Assembly: GCA_900542065.1 (NCBI GenBank)
Contig: UQLU01000001.1
Coordinates: 180,276-244,275 of the forward strand
DNA length: 64,000 nt
Origin: an uncultured Eggerthella sp.
GTDB taxonomy: Bacteria > Actinomycetota > Coriobacteriia > Coriobacteriales > Eggerthellaceae
Direction of reading: 5' to 3'
Below the pieces are notes generated by a model. The model was not told the origin of the DNA, made no database searches, and saw only the letters and a list, made by a program, of their open reading frames with translations. This document shows positions 8,326-17,418 of this stretch, piece by piece. Numbering within the stretch: position 1 is the first letter of the stretch; every line of letters begins with the position of its first letter. Position numbers and translations under genes: made by a program.

Positions 8326-8356
8326 ATATTGCTCTTGAACCACAAGATAGCAATAT
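8326..8356 (-). repeat. Stem-loop between recX and rny
   Basis: ATATTGC and TCTTG pair with CAAGA and GCAATAT across a 5-base loop, giving 12 base pairs with a 2-base bulge. There is no adjacent U-run on the minus strand, so it is not a convincing terminator. It could stabilise the recX mRNA 3' end or act in the rny leader. Confidence 0.55.
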
Positions 8357-8385
8357 CGAACTCAATATATAGATTTACGAAACCG

Positions 8386-9039
8386 CTACCCTTGCATTCG
8401 ATACCATTCACGTGCTGCTTCAGAAGCAAGAGATGATGGATATCCTGAGCGAATGAGTTTTGCATAAGCAGCTTGAAGTTTATTTTTTGCCCGAGGAGGT
8501 TTTTTGCATAACAGGGCGATGGCTGAATCTTTTTGATTAGGAAACAAAGCCAGATAAGCGTCTGGGAAGTTATCTAAATCGTATTCCGGGTTTATTCCGT
8601 TACGTTTCAATTCCGCAACAATGCCCGTTAACCCTTTTCCCGCTCTGAGGCGACTACGTATAAGAACATCAGCAAATCGACCGTCGTCTAAGTAGCCACA
8701 TCGAAGCGCTTTGTCTATTGCGCTGGAAATAGCGTCTTGTTCATAATTGTCTTTAAGTAATCGCTGAATTACTTCGTGGGTTGAACGATCGCGTACTTTC
8801 ACTAAGCGCTCAATCTTTTTGAATGCTGCATGCTCATCGTGTGCCCTATCGGAATCGGAAGGGTCATTTTCATTACTTGGTGTTTTTGATGGACTATTCG
8901 TATCCGTTGATCTGTATCGAGTCTCATTCAATAAAGAGTTATGTGACTCAGAAGACGTTTCCTTGATGCCAAACATAGATTCAAGGGTCTCTTTATCTAC
9001 GTAAACCATATGATTATTCTCTCCGCAAAGGCAATACAT
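8386..9039 (-). CDS. recX: Regulatory protein RecX
   Basis: RecX binds RecA filaments and modulates recombination and SOS signalling. The C-terminal ~140 residues have the repeated three-helix RecX units, with LDDGRFADVLIRSRLRAGKG as the most recognisable stretch. The first ~75 residues are a polar, Ser/Asp/Asn-rich leader without homology I recognise. It lies 73 bp downstream of recA, the usual arrangement, and may be transcribed from the LexA-controlled recA promoter. Two starts are plausible: the ATG at 9039 (AGGG upstream) and an in-frame ATG at 9009 (GGAGAG upstream). Confidence 0.93.
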   Translation of the reverse strand: MYCLCGENNHMVYVDKETLESMFGIKETSSESHNSLLNETRYRSTDTNSPSKTPSNENDPSDSDRAHDEHAAFKKIERLVKVRDRSTHEVIQRLLKDNYEQDAISSAIDKALRCGYLDDGRFADVLIRSRLRAGKGLTGIVAELKRNGINPEYDLDNFPDAYLALFPNQKDSAIALLCKKPPRAKNKLQAAYAKLIRSGYPSSLASEAAREWYRMQG

Positions 9040-9112
9040 TACAAAGCCCTGTAGAAGACAAGGCCTTGTAAACCTGTTTTATTTTGAAGTAGTAAAACTG
9101 CGTAGTAGGAAA

Positions 9113-10141
9113 TTAAGCTTGCTGCTCGCTTACTAGCGGTGCTTCGCCAATTAGAGGAAGATCGTATTCCGCACGTATTTTGTTTTCGATTTCATCACGT
9201 ACATCTGGATTTTCTTTGAGTGTACGCTTTGCAGCTTCTCTTCCCTGTCCTAAACGCTCTTCACCGTAATTAAACCAAGAACCACTTTTCTTTACGATAC
9301 CAGCTTCAACACCCATATCGAGAATGCAGCCTTCTTTAGAAATTCCTTCACCATACATGATGTCAAATTCTGCTTGGCGGAATGGAGGTGCAACTTTGTT
9401 TTTAACTACCTTTGCACGAACGCGATTACCTACAAATTCTCCGTCTTTCTTTACTGAGTCAAAACGACGTACATCGATGCGGACACTCGAGTAAAACTTC
9501 AGTGCACGACCACCTGTTGTTGTTTCAGGATTGCCGAACATAACGCCAATTTTTTCACGGAGCTGATTGATGAATATGCAAGTAGTATTTGAACGAGAAA
9601 GAGAACCAGCAAGTTTTCTTAAAGCTTGACTCATAAGGCGAGCTTGAAGACCAACAGTGGTATCCCCAATTTCACCTTCAATTTCAGCACGAGGAACTAG
9701 AGCGGCAACTGAGTCAATAACTACACAATCAATTGCACCAGAACGAACTAACATGTCACAAATTTCTAGCGCTTGTTCTCCCGTATCAGGTTGAGAAATA
9801 AGCATTTCATCAACATCGACACCAAGCTTGGCTGCATATACAGGATCAAGAGCATGCTCAGCATCAATAAAAGCTACAACACCACCTGCTGCCTGAGCTT
9901 CTGCAATGATATGGAGAGCAATGGTTGTTTTGCCACTTGATTCAGGACCATATATTTCTACGATACGCCCACGAGGAACACCACCAATGCCTAGAGCGAT
10001 ATCTAAGGGAAGAGCTCCGGTTGGAATAACACCAATTTGGAGTTCGGTAGAATCCCCCAGTTTCATAATGGCACCCTTACCAAACTTCTGTTCAATTTGA
10101 TCAGTGGTGATCTTTAATGCTTTTTCTTTGTCCTGGCTCAT
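9113..10141 (-). CDS. recA: Recombinase RecA
   Basis: RecA coats single-stranded DNA, drives strand exchange and triggers LexA self-cleavage. The 342-residue protein has Walker A GPESSGKTT (65-73), the conserved FINQLREKIGVMFG segment and TGGRALKF. The start is the ATG at 10141 with GGAGGAG upstream; the frame remains open further upstream but that part is the promoter and LexA box region. recX follows. A LexA box fills the promoter spacer, so LexA and RecA form the standard feedback loop in this window. Confidence 0.99.
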   Translation of the reverse strand: MSQDKEKALKITTDQIEQKFGKGAIMKLGDSTELQIGVIPTGALPLDIALGIGGVPRGRIVEIYGPESSGKTTIALHIIAEAQAAGGVVAFIDAEHALDPVYAAKLGVDVDEMLISQPDTGEQALEICDMLVRSGAIDCVVIDSVAALVPRAEIEGEIGDTTVGLQARLMSQALRKLAGSLSRSNTTCIFINQLREKIGVMFGNPETTTGGRALKFYSSVRIDVRRFDSVKKDGEFVGNRVRAKVVKNKVAPPFRQAEFDIMYGEGISKEGCILDMGVEAGIVKKSGSWFNYGEERLGQGREAAKRTLKENPDVRDEIENKIRAEYDLPLIGEAPLVSEQQA

Positions 10142-10181
10142 TTTGCTCCTCCAAAAAGGTGTAGTGCATTTGACGAATATG

Positions 10182-10210
10182 AGGATACACGAACAGGTGT
10201 TCGCATGCAA
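10182..10210 (-). promoter_or_regulatory. recA promoter
   Basis: On the minus strand TTGCAT (10210-10205), a 17-base spacer and TATCCT (10187-10182) precede recA by about 40 bp. The LexA box occupies most of the spacer, the same geometry as at the lexA divergent promoters. Confidence 0.7.
10190..10203. promoter_or_regulatory. LexA box of recA
   Basis: CGAACAGGTGTTCG is a perfect CGAAC-N4-GTTCG operator. It lies between the -35 and -10 of the recA promoter. Confidence 0.9.
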
Positions 10211-10401
10211 TACTCATCTTTTCTAATAAAAATAGTAGAGAAGTTTTTTCATAAAAAGAGAAACTTTTCATGAAACTTTGTGCACAAAATTTCACTATCA
10301 CTCTTAAAGGTATTTCATATTGTTCTCACATGAATTACGAATAAGATCATACTTTTGAGATGGATATAAATCATATATGCAAAACTTGTAAGTAACGAAA
10401 T

Positions 10402-11655
10402 TTAAGAGTTCTGTGATTCTTTATCGGATACCTCAGGAAAGCGTTTATCAGTGCTGAGTACACATAAAAGTAAATCAAGTGCGAAGTGTACCGTCTGAGA
10501 GCGCACCTCGTCTCTGGTACCTCTAAAGTGACGAACAAAAGTTTTAGTTTTATGCGTATGCTCATCAGTAGGATATGTGATACCAAACCATACGGTACCA
10601 ACTGGTTTTCCAGGAACGGCACCACCAGGGCCTGCGATTCCGGTAACAGACACAGCAATATCGGTGTTGCATGTCGTTTTTGAACCTTCAGCCATTGATG
10701 CAGCTACTTCGCTGCTGACCGCCCCTACTGTTGTCAGATCTGATTCTTTTACCTGTAGCACGTTTTTCTTAACATCATTGGAATAACTAATAATGCCACC
10801 TTCAACTACTTCAGAGCTTCCTGAAACTGCGGTAAGGGTTCCGCCGATAAGTCCTCCAGTGCAGCTTTCAGCGGTAGAAATGAGTTTGTTTTGATTTCGT
10901 GCTTGGTCAATTACTAGTTTCGCCTTTTCCTTCAGATCGTCTTTAATAATTACTTCATCAGCCTCTTTAGGAAGTGGCGTTGCGTTTTTTATTCCTTCTG
11001 GAGAAAAATTGGAAAAGGAATCGTCAGGATTAAACTTAAAAATCGGGGCGCATTTAATAAAGTAATCACACATCGAAACTATAGTTAAAATCACGGCAAT
11101 TATCATAAAGACCCATGACACAACATACATTATGAAGCCCATAGATGTATGAAGATCAAGCAGAACTGGAGAGCCTTTAACAATAAAAAGGATAATTGCA
11201 ATAATTTGAAATACGGTTTTTGCTTTGCCATACCAACTCGCAGCAATAACAATGCCGTGAGTAGCGACTAACATTCGCAACCCAGAAACAATGAATTCCC
11301 TACCCAAAATAACCAGGGCTACCCAAGAAGGAAGAAGTTGCAATTCCACTAACGCAAGCAAAGCGGCTGCGACAAGGATTTTATCAGCAAGAGGATCGAT
11401 AAATTTCCCAAAGTTTGTTACTTCTCCCCTGCTTCGAGCTAGGTAACCATCTACAGCATCCGTACATGAAAGCACCGTAAAAATAAAAGCAGCGATCCAA
11501 GGTTTCCATAAATCTGCATCAGGCCATGAAGGAATATAGCTAGGCCAAGGTGAAATGATGGCTACAACAAATACGGGAACTAAGAGAATACGTATTATCG
11601 TAACCACATTTGCTGGTGTTAATATGGCATTTTCTGATCGAGTTTGATCAGTCAC
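10402..11655 (-). CDS. Fused phosphatidylglycerophosphate synthase PgsA and CinA/PncC-type amidohydrolase
   Basis: Two proteins usually separate are joined in one 417-residue chain. Residues ~10-205 are a multi-helix CDP-alcohol phosphatidyltransferase with the full metal-binding signature from D66 to D91 (DAVDGYLAR, then G and FIDPLAD), expected to make phosphatidylglycerophosphate from CDP-diacylglycerol. After a ~30-residue acidic linker, residues ~238-400 are a CinA C-terminal domain (AESCTGG, SVTGIAGPGG, GTVWFG), which in other bacteria deamidates nicotinamide mononucleotide. The GTG start at 11655 has GGAGG 6 bases upstream and overlaps the rimO stop. The CinA part should be cytoplasmic. 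There is no internal stop or frameshift, so the fusion looks real. It is close to recA, as cinA often is. Confidence 0.93.
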   Translation of the reverse strand: MTDQTRSENAILTPANVVTIIRILLVPVFVVAIISPWPSYIPSWPDADLWKPWIAAFIFTVLSCTDAVDGYLARSRGEVTNFGKFIDPLADKILVAAALLALVELQLLPSWVALVILGREFIVSGLRMLVATHGIVIAASWYGKAKTVFQIIAIILFIVKGSPVLLDLHTSMGFIMYVVSWVFMIIAVILTIVSMCDYFIKCAPIFKFNPDDSFSNFSPEGIKNATPLPKEADEVIIKDDLKEKAKLVIDQARNQNKLISTAESCTGGLIGGTLTAVSGSSEVVEGGIISYSNDVKKNVLQVKESDLTTVGAVSSEVAASMAEGSKTTCNTDIAVSVTGIAGPGGAVPGKPVGTVWFGITYPTDEHTHKTKTFVRHFRGTRDEVRSQTVHFALDLLLCVLSTDKRFPEVSDKESQNS

Positions 11656-12931
11656 AAGTTGCCTCCATCTCATACAAAAGCGTATCGGTAATAGTGGCAG
11701 AAACAAAGTGTCCTACAGCAGCATTTTCGATATAGGTCACTCCATCAACCTCGGGCGCTTGCGACTGACATCGGCCATATAGTTGGCCATCTTCCTCGGC
11801 GCCAAGTACAAGTACGTTTACTTTTTCGCCAATTCGCTGTGCGATTTTTTGTGCAGAAACTGCATCTGCAAGATCGCGAATGGTTTGAAGGCGTTCTTGT
11901 TTGGTGTCTTCATCAATTTGATTAGGAAGCAAGGCGGCTTTCGTTCCCTCTTCGCGGGAATAAGCGAATACGCCCACATAATCTAGCTGAGCTTCCGAAA
12001 TGAAATCACAAAGATCATCAAATTGCTCGTCTGTTTCTCCAGGATATCCAACAATAAGGGTTGTTCGAAGGGTGATATCAGGAATGTTTTGACGAATATG
12101 CGTAATTAATTGTTCGAACTCTTTACGAGAACCCGTTCGATTCATAGATTTTAATATTGCAGGATCGCAATGCTGAAAAGGAATGTCTAAATAGTTGCAG
12201 ATATTGTCATATTTAGACATTACCGAAATCAGTTCATCAGTTACTCCGACAGGCTCTAGATAGAGCACTCTAAACCAAGTAGTAGGAAAAGATGAAGCAA
12301 GTCGTTCTAGCAGCGAAGCAAGAGATTCACGAGGCTCTAAATCAAGCCCCCACATACCTGAGTCCTGAGCAATTAAAACTATTTCTTTTGCGCCACCTTT
12401 TATTTTGCACTCAATATCAGAATAAATCGCATTAAAAGAGAAACTGTGATAAGGACCTCTGATAGATGGGATGGTGCAAAAAGCACAATGTCGGCTACAG
12501 CCATCTGAAATTTTTACATATTCACTTGGGTTGTAACTAAACTCCACCGTTCTTGGTTCTACGCTAGGGCTTTGAAGTGCTTGTGAAACCACATCCACGA
12601 GTGAGTCTTCGTTAGCACAGGGAATAAAATTACTTACTTCTGGAAATTCGGGAATAAGTTCGTCGCCGAAACGAGAAGGCATGCAACCGACAACAATAAG
12701 CTTTGTTGCACCCGAGGCGACTTCATCAAGTCCAGCAATTTCAAGGATAGTATCAATACTTTCTTCAATTGCAGGCTGAATAAAGGCGCACGTGTTTATT
12801 ACAATTGCGTCAGCGGAATCATTGATATCTACAATATCGAAGCCGGCGCAAACTAAAGCTTCTTGCATATCGGCGGTGTCGACTTCGTTTTTTGCGCAAC
12901 CTAAAGTAAGAAAAGCAACGGTGTTAGGCAT
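11648..12931 (-). CDS. rimO: Ribosomal protein S12 methylthiotransferase RimO
   Basis: RimO is a radical SAM enzyme that methylthiolates the conserved aspartate of ribosomal protein S12. The MTTase domain cysteines are in TLGCAKN, NTCAF and VGCMPSR. The radical SAM motif is CSRHCAFC, and the C-terminal TRAM domain is present (GQLYGRCQSQAPEVDG). I chose the ATG at 12931; a TTG three codons upstream is also possible, and neither has a strong ribosome binding site. The end overlaps pgsA-cinA by 8 bp, which indicates co-transcription. Confidence 0.96.
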   Translation of the reverse strand: MPNTVAFLTLGCAKNEVDTADMQEALVCAGFDIVDINDSADAIVINTCAFIQPAIEESIDTILEIAGLDEVASGATKLIVVGCMPSRFGDELIPEFPEVSNFIPCANEDSLVDVVSQALQSPSVEPRTVEFSYNPSEYVKISDGCSRHCAFCTIPSIRGPYHSFSFNAIYSDIECKIKGGAKEIVLIAQDSGMWGLDLEPRESLASLLERLASSFPTTWFRVLYLEPVGVTDELISVMSKYDNICNYLDIPFQHCDPAILKSMNRTGSRKEFEQLITHIRQNIPDITLRTTLIVGYPGETDEQFDDLCDFISEAQLDYVGVFAYSREEGTKAALLPNQIDEDTKQERLQTIRDLADAVSAQKIAQRIGEKVNVLVLGAEEDGQLYGRCQSQAPEVDGVTYIENAAVGHFVSATITDTLLYEMEATCD

Positions 12932-12948
12932 AGTGCACAACAGGCTTT

Positions 12949-13446
12949 CTAGCGATAGTTTACAAACTGTAAAGGCTGTCCGTAATCTTGCTCTTTAAGA
13001 AAAGCGATAACCTCTTGTAAGGTGTCAATCTTAGGACCAGATACGCGTAGTTTATCGCCTTCAATGGTTACCTTAACTTTAAGCTTGGTAGCTTTAATGT
13101 CCTTATTTATTTTGCCCGCCGTGTCACGATCGATACCTTCAAGAATTTGAGCAGTTTGACGAACCGTACCACCACTAGCAGATTCAAGCTTGCCCCACTT
13201 GAGTGCATTAAGCTCAATGCCGCGTTTAATAAGTTTAGAGGTTAAAACATCAATTACTTGCTTGCACACAAAATCACTTGGTGCGGTTACGGTAATGGTC
13301 TTTGCACCTTTGTCGAGAGAAATGTCAGATCCTGAATCTTTAAGATCATAACGCTGGGCGATTTCTTTTTTTGCCTGTCCGTATGCGTTATCAACTTCTT
13401 GTATATCAATCTGGGAAACAACATCAAAACTTGAATCTTTAGCCAT
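12949..13446 (-). CDS. yajQ: YajQ family nucleotide-binding protein
   Basis: YajQ proteins are ~160-residue proteins with two ferredoxin-like folds. A Xanthomonas member binds cyclic di-GMP, but the general role is unsettled. The opening MAKDSSFDVVSQIDIQEVDN and the final VSGPKIDTLQEVIAFLK segment followed by LQFVNYR are typical, and 165 residues is the normal length. The ATG at 13446 has AAAGGA upstream. It lies 17 bp before rimO. Confidence 0.95.
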   Translation of the reverse strand: MAKDSSFDVVSQIDIQEVDNAYGQAKKEIAQRYDLKDSGSDISLDKGAKTITVTAPSDFVCKQVIDVLTSKLIKRGIELNALKWGKLESASGGTVRQTAQILEGIDRDTAGKINKDIKATKLKVKVTIEGDKLRVSGPKIDTLQEVIAFLKEQDYGQPLQFVNYR

Positions 13447-13538
13447 GAGAAAGTCCTTTCGATTTAATGCAACAAGTAATAAGGGAATATCTTGTATTTC
13501 GATACACCAGTGTAACAGTATTTTGATGTACTAACCTA

Positions 13539-14753
13539 TTATTCAGTGGTACTTGAAGAATCACTGCTAGAGGTTTCGTCTTCTGTAGTGGAGCTATCGG
13601 AACTATTATCAGTTGAATCCTGTGTGCTATCAGAATTAGTAGACGATGAGCCTGAAGAGCTTGAAGTAGTTCTCTTTGCACCAGGATGATCTTCGTACCA
13701 CTGGTCAAGGATGTCATCGAACGTATATTCAGTATTAACAACGCCCGAATCATTGGTAGTCAATTCAACTTCTTCATCATTGATATAAACCGTTACCCCA
13801 CTTGTTTCGGTAGACACGAAACGTATGGAATCCGATGAGGTAAACGTATTTTCTGCAGGACCAGTAATAGTGTCTGCTTCTTCTATTTCACCATCAACAT
13901 ATATTTCTAAGTATGTTTCGCTACCATCGGCAATTTCATAGCGTAAGGTAAATTCTGAAGGTGGAGTTTCCGTTACCGTTGGTTGTTCTTCTTGTGTTTC
14001 GCTTGGTTGCTGCTGAGCAGTAACATCTACACCGGTAACAGGAATATTAGTCTGCGGTTCAGAACGATGAGTTAAAAACAGCGCCACAATAAGGATAATC
14101 AATAACACAATTGCAACAACAGCGCCAAGAATTATCGTCTTGTTTCTGTTGGGGTTAGGAATGTTTTTAGGCGCTGAATACAAATTTGTATATCGACCAT
14201 CGGTCATTGCGGATCTACGTGCACGATGAGCAACGGGAGCATTGTTGCGAGGTGCATAAGGAGGTTCATCTGCATTTTGAGAATACATTCTTCGTCCAAA
14301 GCCGTTTGAACTTCCATCGTATAATTCACGTTGAGAATAGCGACTTGATGAACGAGGCTGGGCCATAGAAGAACCTCTGTTTGAGGCATCTTGCGAATTC
14401 GTTCGAGAAAATCTACCTGTTTGTCCGCTTCGAGGACCTGACGAAGAACGATAAGGCTCATTATGCATCTGTATAGTGTCGCCCACGGATCGATGAGCTT
14501 GCTCTACTTGGTAGGCGTATTCTTGATCAAGATACATACGAGAAATATCTTGTGCATTAAGGCCTAAAAGGCGTGCATAAGCAATTATCATATTGCGAGC
14601 ATAGCCACGAGAAGGCATACGAGAAAAGTCGCTATTTTCGATAGCAACTATGATGTCTTGTCGTATTCGTAGTTCTCGGGATACAGTTGCCAGATCAAGA
14701 CCTCTGGCCAAACGCGCTTCTTTTAGCACGTTACCGAAGCTGATTTGATGCAT
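13539..14753 (-). CDS. RodZ-like membrane protein with N-terminal helix-turn-helix
   Basis: Residues ~1-75 form a Cro/C1-type helix-turn-helix as in RodZ (GNVLKEARLARGLDLATVS, IRQDIIVAIENSDF). An Arg/Ser-rich cytoplasmic linker runs to ~204, a single membrane helix covers ~205-227, and an extracellular beta-rich domain (~265-350) resembles the RodZ C-terminal domain (DUF4115 type). RodZ links the cell-shape cytoskeleton to the wall-building machinery. The last ~40 residues are almost entirely Ser, Thr, Asp and Glu, as in a disordered wall-spanning tail. It lies directly after ftsK, which fits a cell-envelope role. Without an mreB in view, the shape function is inferred. Confidence 0.82.
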   Translation of the reverse strand: MHQISFGNVLKEARLARGLDLATVSRELRIRQDIIVAIENSDFSRMPSRGYARNMIIAYARLLGLNAQDISRMYLDQEYAYQVEQAHRSVGDTIQMHNEPYRSSSGPRSGQTGRFSRTNSQDASNRGSSMAQPRSSSRYSQRELYDGSSNGFGRRMYSQNADEPPYAPRNNAPVAHRARRSAMTDGRYTNLYSAPKNIPNPNRNKTIILGAVVAIVLLIILIVALFLTHRSEPQTNIPVTGVDVTAQQQPSETQEEQPTVTETPPSEFTLRYEIADGSETYLEIYVDGEIEEADTITGPAENTFTSSDSIRFVSTETSGVTVYINDEEVELTTNDSGVVNTEYTFDDILDQWYEDHPGAKRTTSSSSGSSSTNSDSTQDSTDNSSDSSTTEDETSSSDSSSTTE

Positions 14754-14772
14754 CTACTAACCCTCGCAATAT

Positions 14773-17331
14773 CTAATCATCGTTTTCTTCAAACGCTTTA
14801 ATTGTTTCTAGTTCCAAAGCGTCAACTAGTACTTCGCGCGGCTTGGAGCCATTTTGAGGTCCTACAATCCCCTTTGCCTCAAGTAAGTCCATAATACGAC
14901 CAGCGCGTGAATAACCGACGCTTAATCTACGTTGTAAGTTAGAAGTAGAGCCTACCCCTGCTGATACAACAATCTCTGCAGCATCCCAAACTAATGGATC
15001 ATCGGAGCCGTGAGCTGTACCTCCAGAACCATCAGGTGAAGAATCTCCTAGAGTAATTAAGTTAGTTTTAAGAATATCATTGTGATAGTCAGGCTCACCT
15101 TGTGACTTCAATTTCTCCACGACAGCAGCAATTTCGTCCTCAGAAACATAGCAACCTTGAATACGCTGCGGTTTGGCCAGTTCAGGTTTAGATAACAAAA
15201 GATCGCCTAGGCCAATGAGGTTTTCTGCTCCAGGAGTATCTAAAATAACGCGAGAATCAATGCCTGAAGCTACGTTAAAGGCAATTCTATTAGTAATGTT
15301 AGCCTTGATAAGGCCAGTTACTACGTTAGTCGAAGGACGCTGAGTAGCAACAATAAGGTGAATACCCGCAGCACGAGCTAATTGAGCTAGACGAGAAATT
15401 GAAAACTCAACTTCCTTGCCGACATTCATCATAAGATCGGCCAACTCGTCGATGATGATAACGATGTAAGGCATTTCTTTAGCAGGTGCATCGTTTAACT
15501 CAAGTCCTTGCTGAACTTTAGCGTTGTATTGCCCAATATTTCGAGCACCAATACCAGAAAATACTTTGAGTCTACGCTCCATTTCAGCAACAGCCCAGGA
15601 CAGTGCACTGGCTGCTTCTTTAGCTTCCGTGACGACTGGTACATAGAGGTGAGGAATGCCATTGTAAGGTGTAAATTCTACTCGTTTTGGGTCGATCATA
15701 ATCATGCGAACTTCAGAAGGGGTAGCACGCATAAGAATAGACATGATCATGCCGTTGATGGAAACTGATTTACCTGATCCTGTTGTACCGCCAATTAAAA
15801 GATGTGGCATAGTTGCCAGATTGCTTACAATACAATTGCCTTCAACGTCTTTGCCGATTGCTACTTGAAGAGGGCCTTTTGGTGCATCTTTGAGAACGTC
15901 CCCTAACAGAACGGTTTCGCGTTTTTTGTTAGGGACTTCAATACCAACATAATTAGTCCCTGGAATTGGCGCAAAAATACGAACACCTGGAGCTGCAAGT
16001 GCCAAAGCAATATCGTCTGTTAAGTTTGAAACACGATTAACACGAACACCACTGGGCAAATCTACCTTAAATAAAGTAACGGTTGGGCCATGTACCCATC
16101 CCACAACGTCAGCGTTAACCCCAAAATCAGCCAAGGTTTCTTGGAGAAGCATACCGGTAGATCTAAGAGAAGCTTCGCTTTCTTTGGTGATAGTGGTCTC
16201 TTTCGACGTGTTCAATAAAGACATATCAGGCAATTCAAAACCCTCTTGAGGATGAGGCGTTGCCGTATCCGAAGCTTTCTTTTTTGCAGGTTTTGGAGTT
16301 TCGTTTTTATTATCGAGCGTTAGTGCAGGCTGCGTATCCGATTTAGAACGAAGCTTACGAGTCATAGTAGTAGGTTTCGCGTCTTCGCCAGAAGATTTAT
16401 CGGTATCTGTAAGTAAAAGCGTATTTTGGTTATGTCGTTTTCCTGAGTTGTGTTTAATATCTTCGAGCGTCGAAGGATCGATTGGTTCAAGCAGTTGAGT
16501 TTGAGCCTGAGATGCAGATTTATGAGGCAACGTACGTGTCTGCTCTTGAGCAAGTAAGGCGCGATCATGGTGTTGATCAAGGGCATGATTGTCTTGAGGT
16601 TGACCAGCCCTTCGAATTCGTGCAAACGAAGGTCGTGCATTTCTTCCATTCGGTGCACTGTAGAGAGGTTCATCGTCAAATGTTCCTTTATCTTCATAAT
16701 GATGTTTTATACGCTCATAGAGCGAAGATAAGGAAAAACCAATGATAATTAACGCAATGATAATAAGACCAACCATCAAAATAATCGAGACCGTTGATCC
16801 AAATAATCTCAGCCCTGCCCATGCTATTCCAGCACCCAAATAACCGCCATGAGAGACTAAATAAACTTGCGCAAACAATACATTAGGATCAGATTCAGAG
16901 CCAGGAGTAAACAGAGCAACGATAGTTAAGAATGCGATAAAGAGTAATGCAAAGCCAATTCCTACCCGTGCAGGAACCATTTCGTTTTGAAAACGGATAA
17001 GAAACGTTACTCCTAAAATAATTAGGAGAACAGGTAACACGTACATGCCTACCCCAAGGCTGAACCTTAGTGCGAGTGCTAAAGCACCTGTTACGACTCC
17101 GTCAGGAGATACCAGTACGGTAGCAAAAAGAGCTATACCAATGATGATTATGACAACAGAAACAATGTCGCGTTTTGTACGATCATCAAGAATAGTGGAT
17201 TGAGGCACTTCAGGACGCGTTTGACGATAGCCTGGTTTTGCCTTGGCGTTAGACGTTCCGCGAGCTGCTTTTTGAGAGCCCACGGAACGTGAAGTTTGTT
17301 TATTTCTTTGAGCAGACTGCTTGCTTGCCAT
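14773..17331 (-). CDS. ftsK: DNA translocase FtsK/SpoIIIE
   Basis: FtsK anchors at the division septum and pumps chromosomal DNA during segregation. The 852-residue protein has a basic N-terminus, about four membrane helices (~50-205), a poorly conserved linker to ~380, the RecA-like motor with Walker A GGTTGSGKS and Walker B IVIIIDELADLM, and a C-terminal gamma winged helix (STSNLQRRLSVGYSRAGRIMDLLE) that reads KOPS-type sequences. The ATG at 17331 has GAAGG upstream. It follows rnj by 87 bp and precedes the RodZ-like gene by 19 bp. Confidence 0.97.
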   Translation of the reverse strand: MASKQSAQRNKQTSRSVGSQKAARGTSNAKAKPGYRQTRPEVPQSTILDDRTKRDIVSVVIIIIGIALFATVLVSPDGVVTGALALALRFSLGVGMYVLPVLLIILGVTFLIRFQNEMVPARVGIGFALLFIAFLTIVALFTPGSESDPNVLFAQVYLVSHGGYLGAGIAWAGLRLFGSTVSIILMVGLIIIALIIIGFSLSSLYERIKHHYEDKGTFDDEPLYSAPNGRNARPSFARIRRAGQPQDNHALDQHHDRALLAQEQTRTLPHKSASQAQTQLLEPIDPSTLEDIKHNSGKRHNQNTLLLTDTDKSSGEDAKPTTMTRKLRSKSDTQPALTLDNKNETPKPAKKKASDTATPHPQEGFELPDMSLLNTSKETTITKESEASLRSTGMLLQETLADFGVNADVVGWVHGPTVTLFKVDLPSGVRVNRVSNLTDDIALALAAPGVRIFAPIPGTNYVGIEVPNKKRETVLLGDVLKDAPKGPLQVAIGKDVEGNCIVSNLATMPHLLIGGTTGSGKSVSINGMIMSILMRATPSEVRMIMIDPKRVEFTPYNGIPHLYVPVVTEAKEAASALSWAVAEMERRLKVFSGIGARNIGQYNAKVQQGLELNDAPAKEMPYIVIIIDELADLMMNVGKEVEFSISRLAQLARAAGIHLIVATQRPSTNVVTGLIKANITNRIAFNVASGIDSRVILDTPGAENLIGLGDLLLSKPELAKPQRIQGCYVSEDEIAAVVEKLKSQGEPDYHNDILKTNLITLGDSSPDGSGGTAHGSDDPLVWDAAEIVVSAGVGSTSNLQRRLSVGYSRAGRIMDLLEAKGIVGPQNGSKPREVLVDALELETIKAFEENDD

Positions 17332-17418
17332 TAGCCTTCTTCCCTTTGGTGTGATTAAGGTGTGTTTAGGGTGTAAGGAATCTGGTTCGTAAATGTATAT
17401 AGGATAGTGCCAAAATGA

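Noticed and set aside
10220..10290. Repeated AACTTTTCATGAAA-like motifs upstream of the recA promoter
   Set aside because: The copies are AT-rich and imperfect, with no constant spacing; low-complexity sequence explains them.
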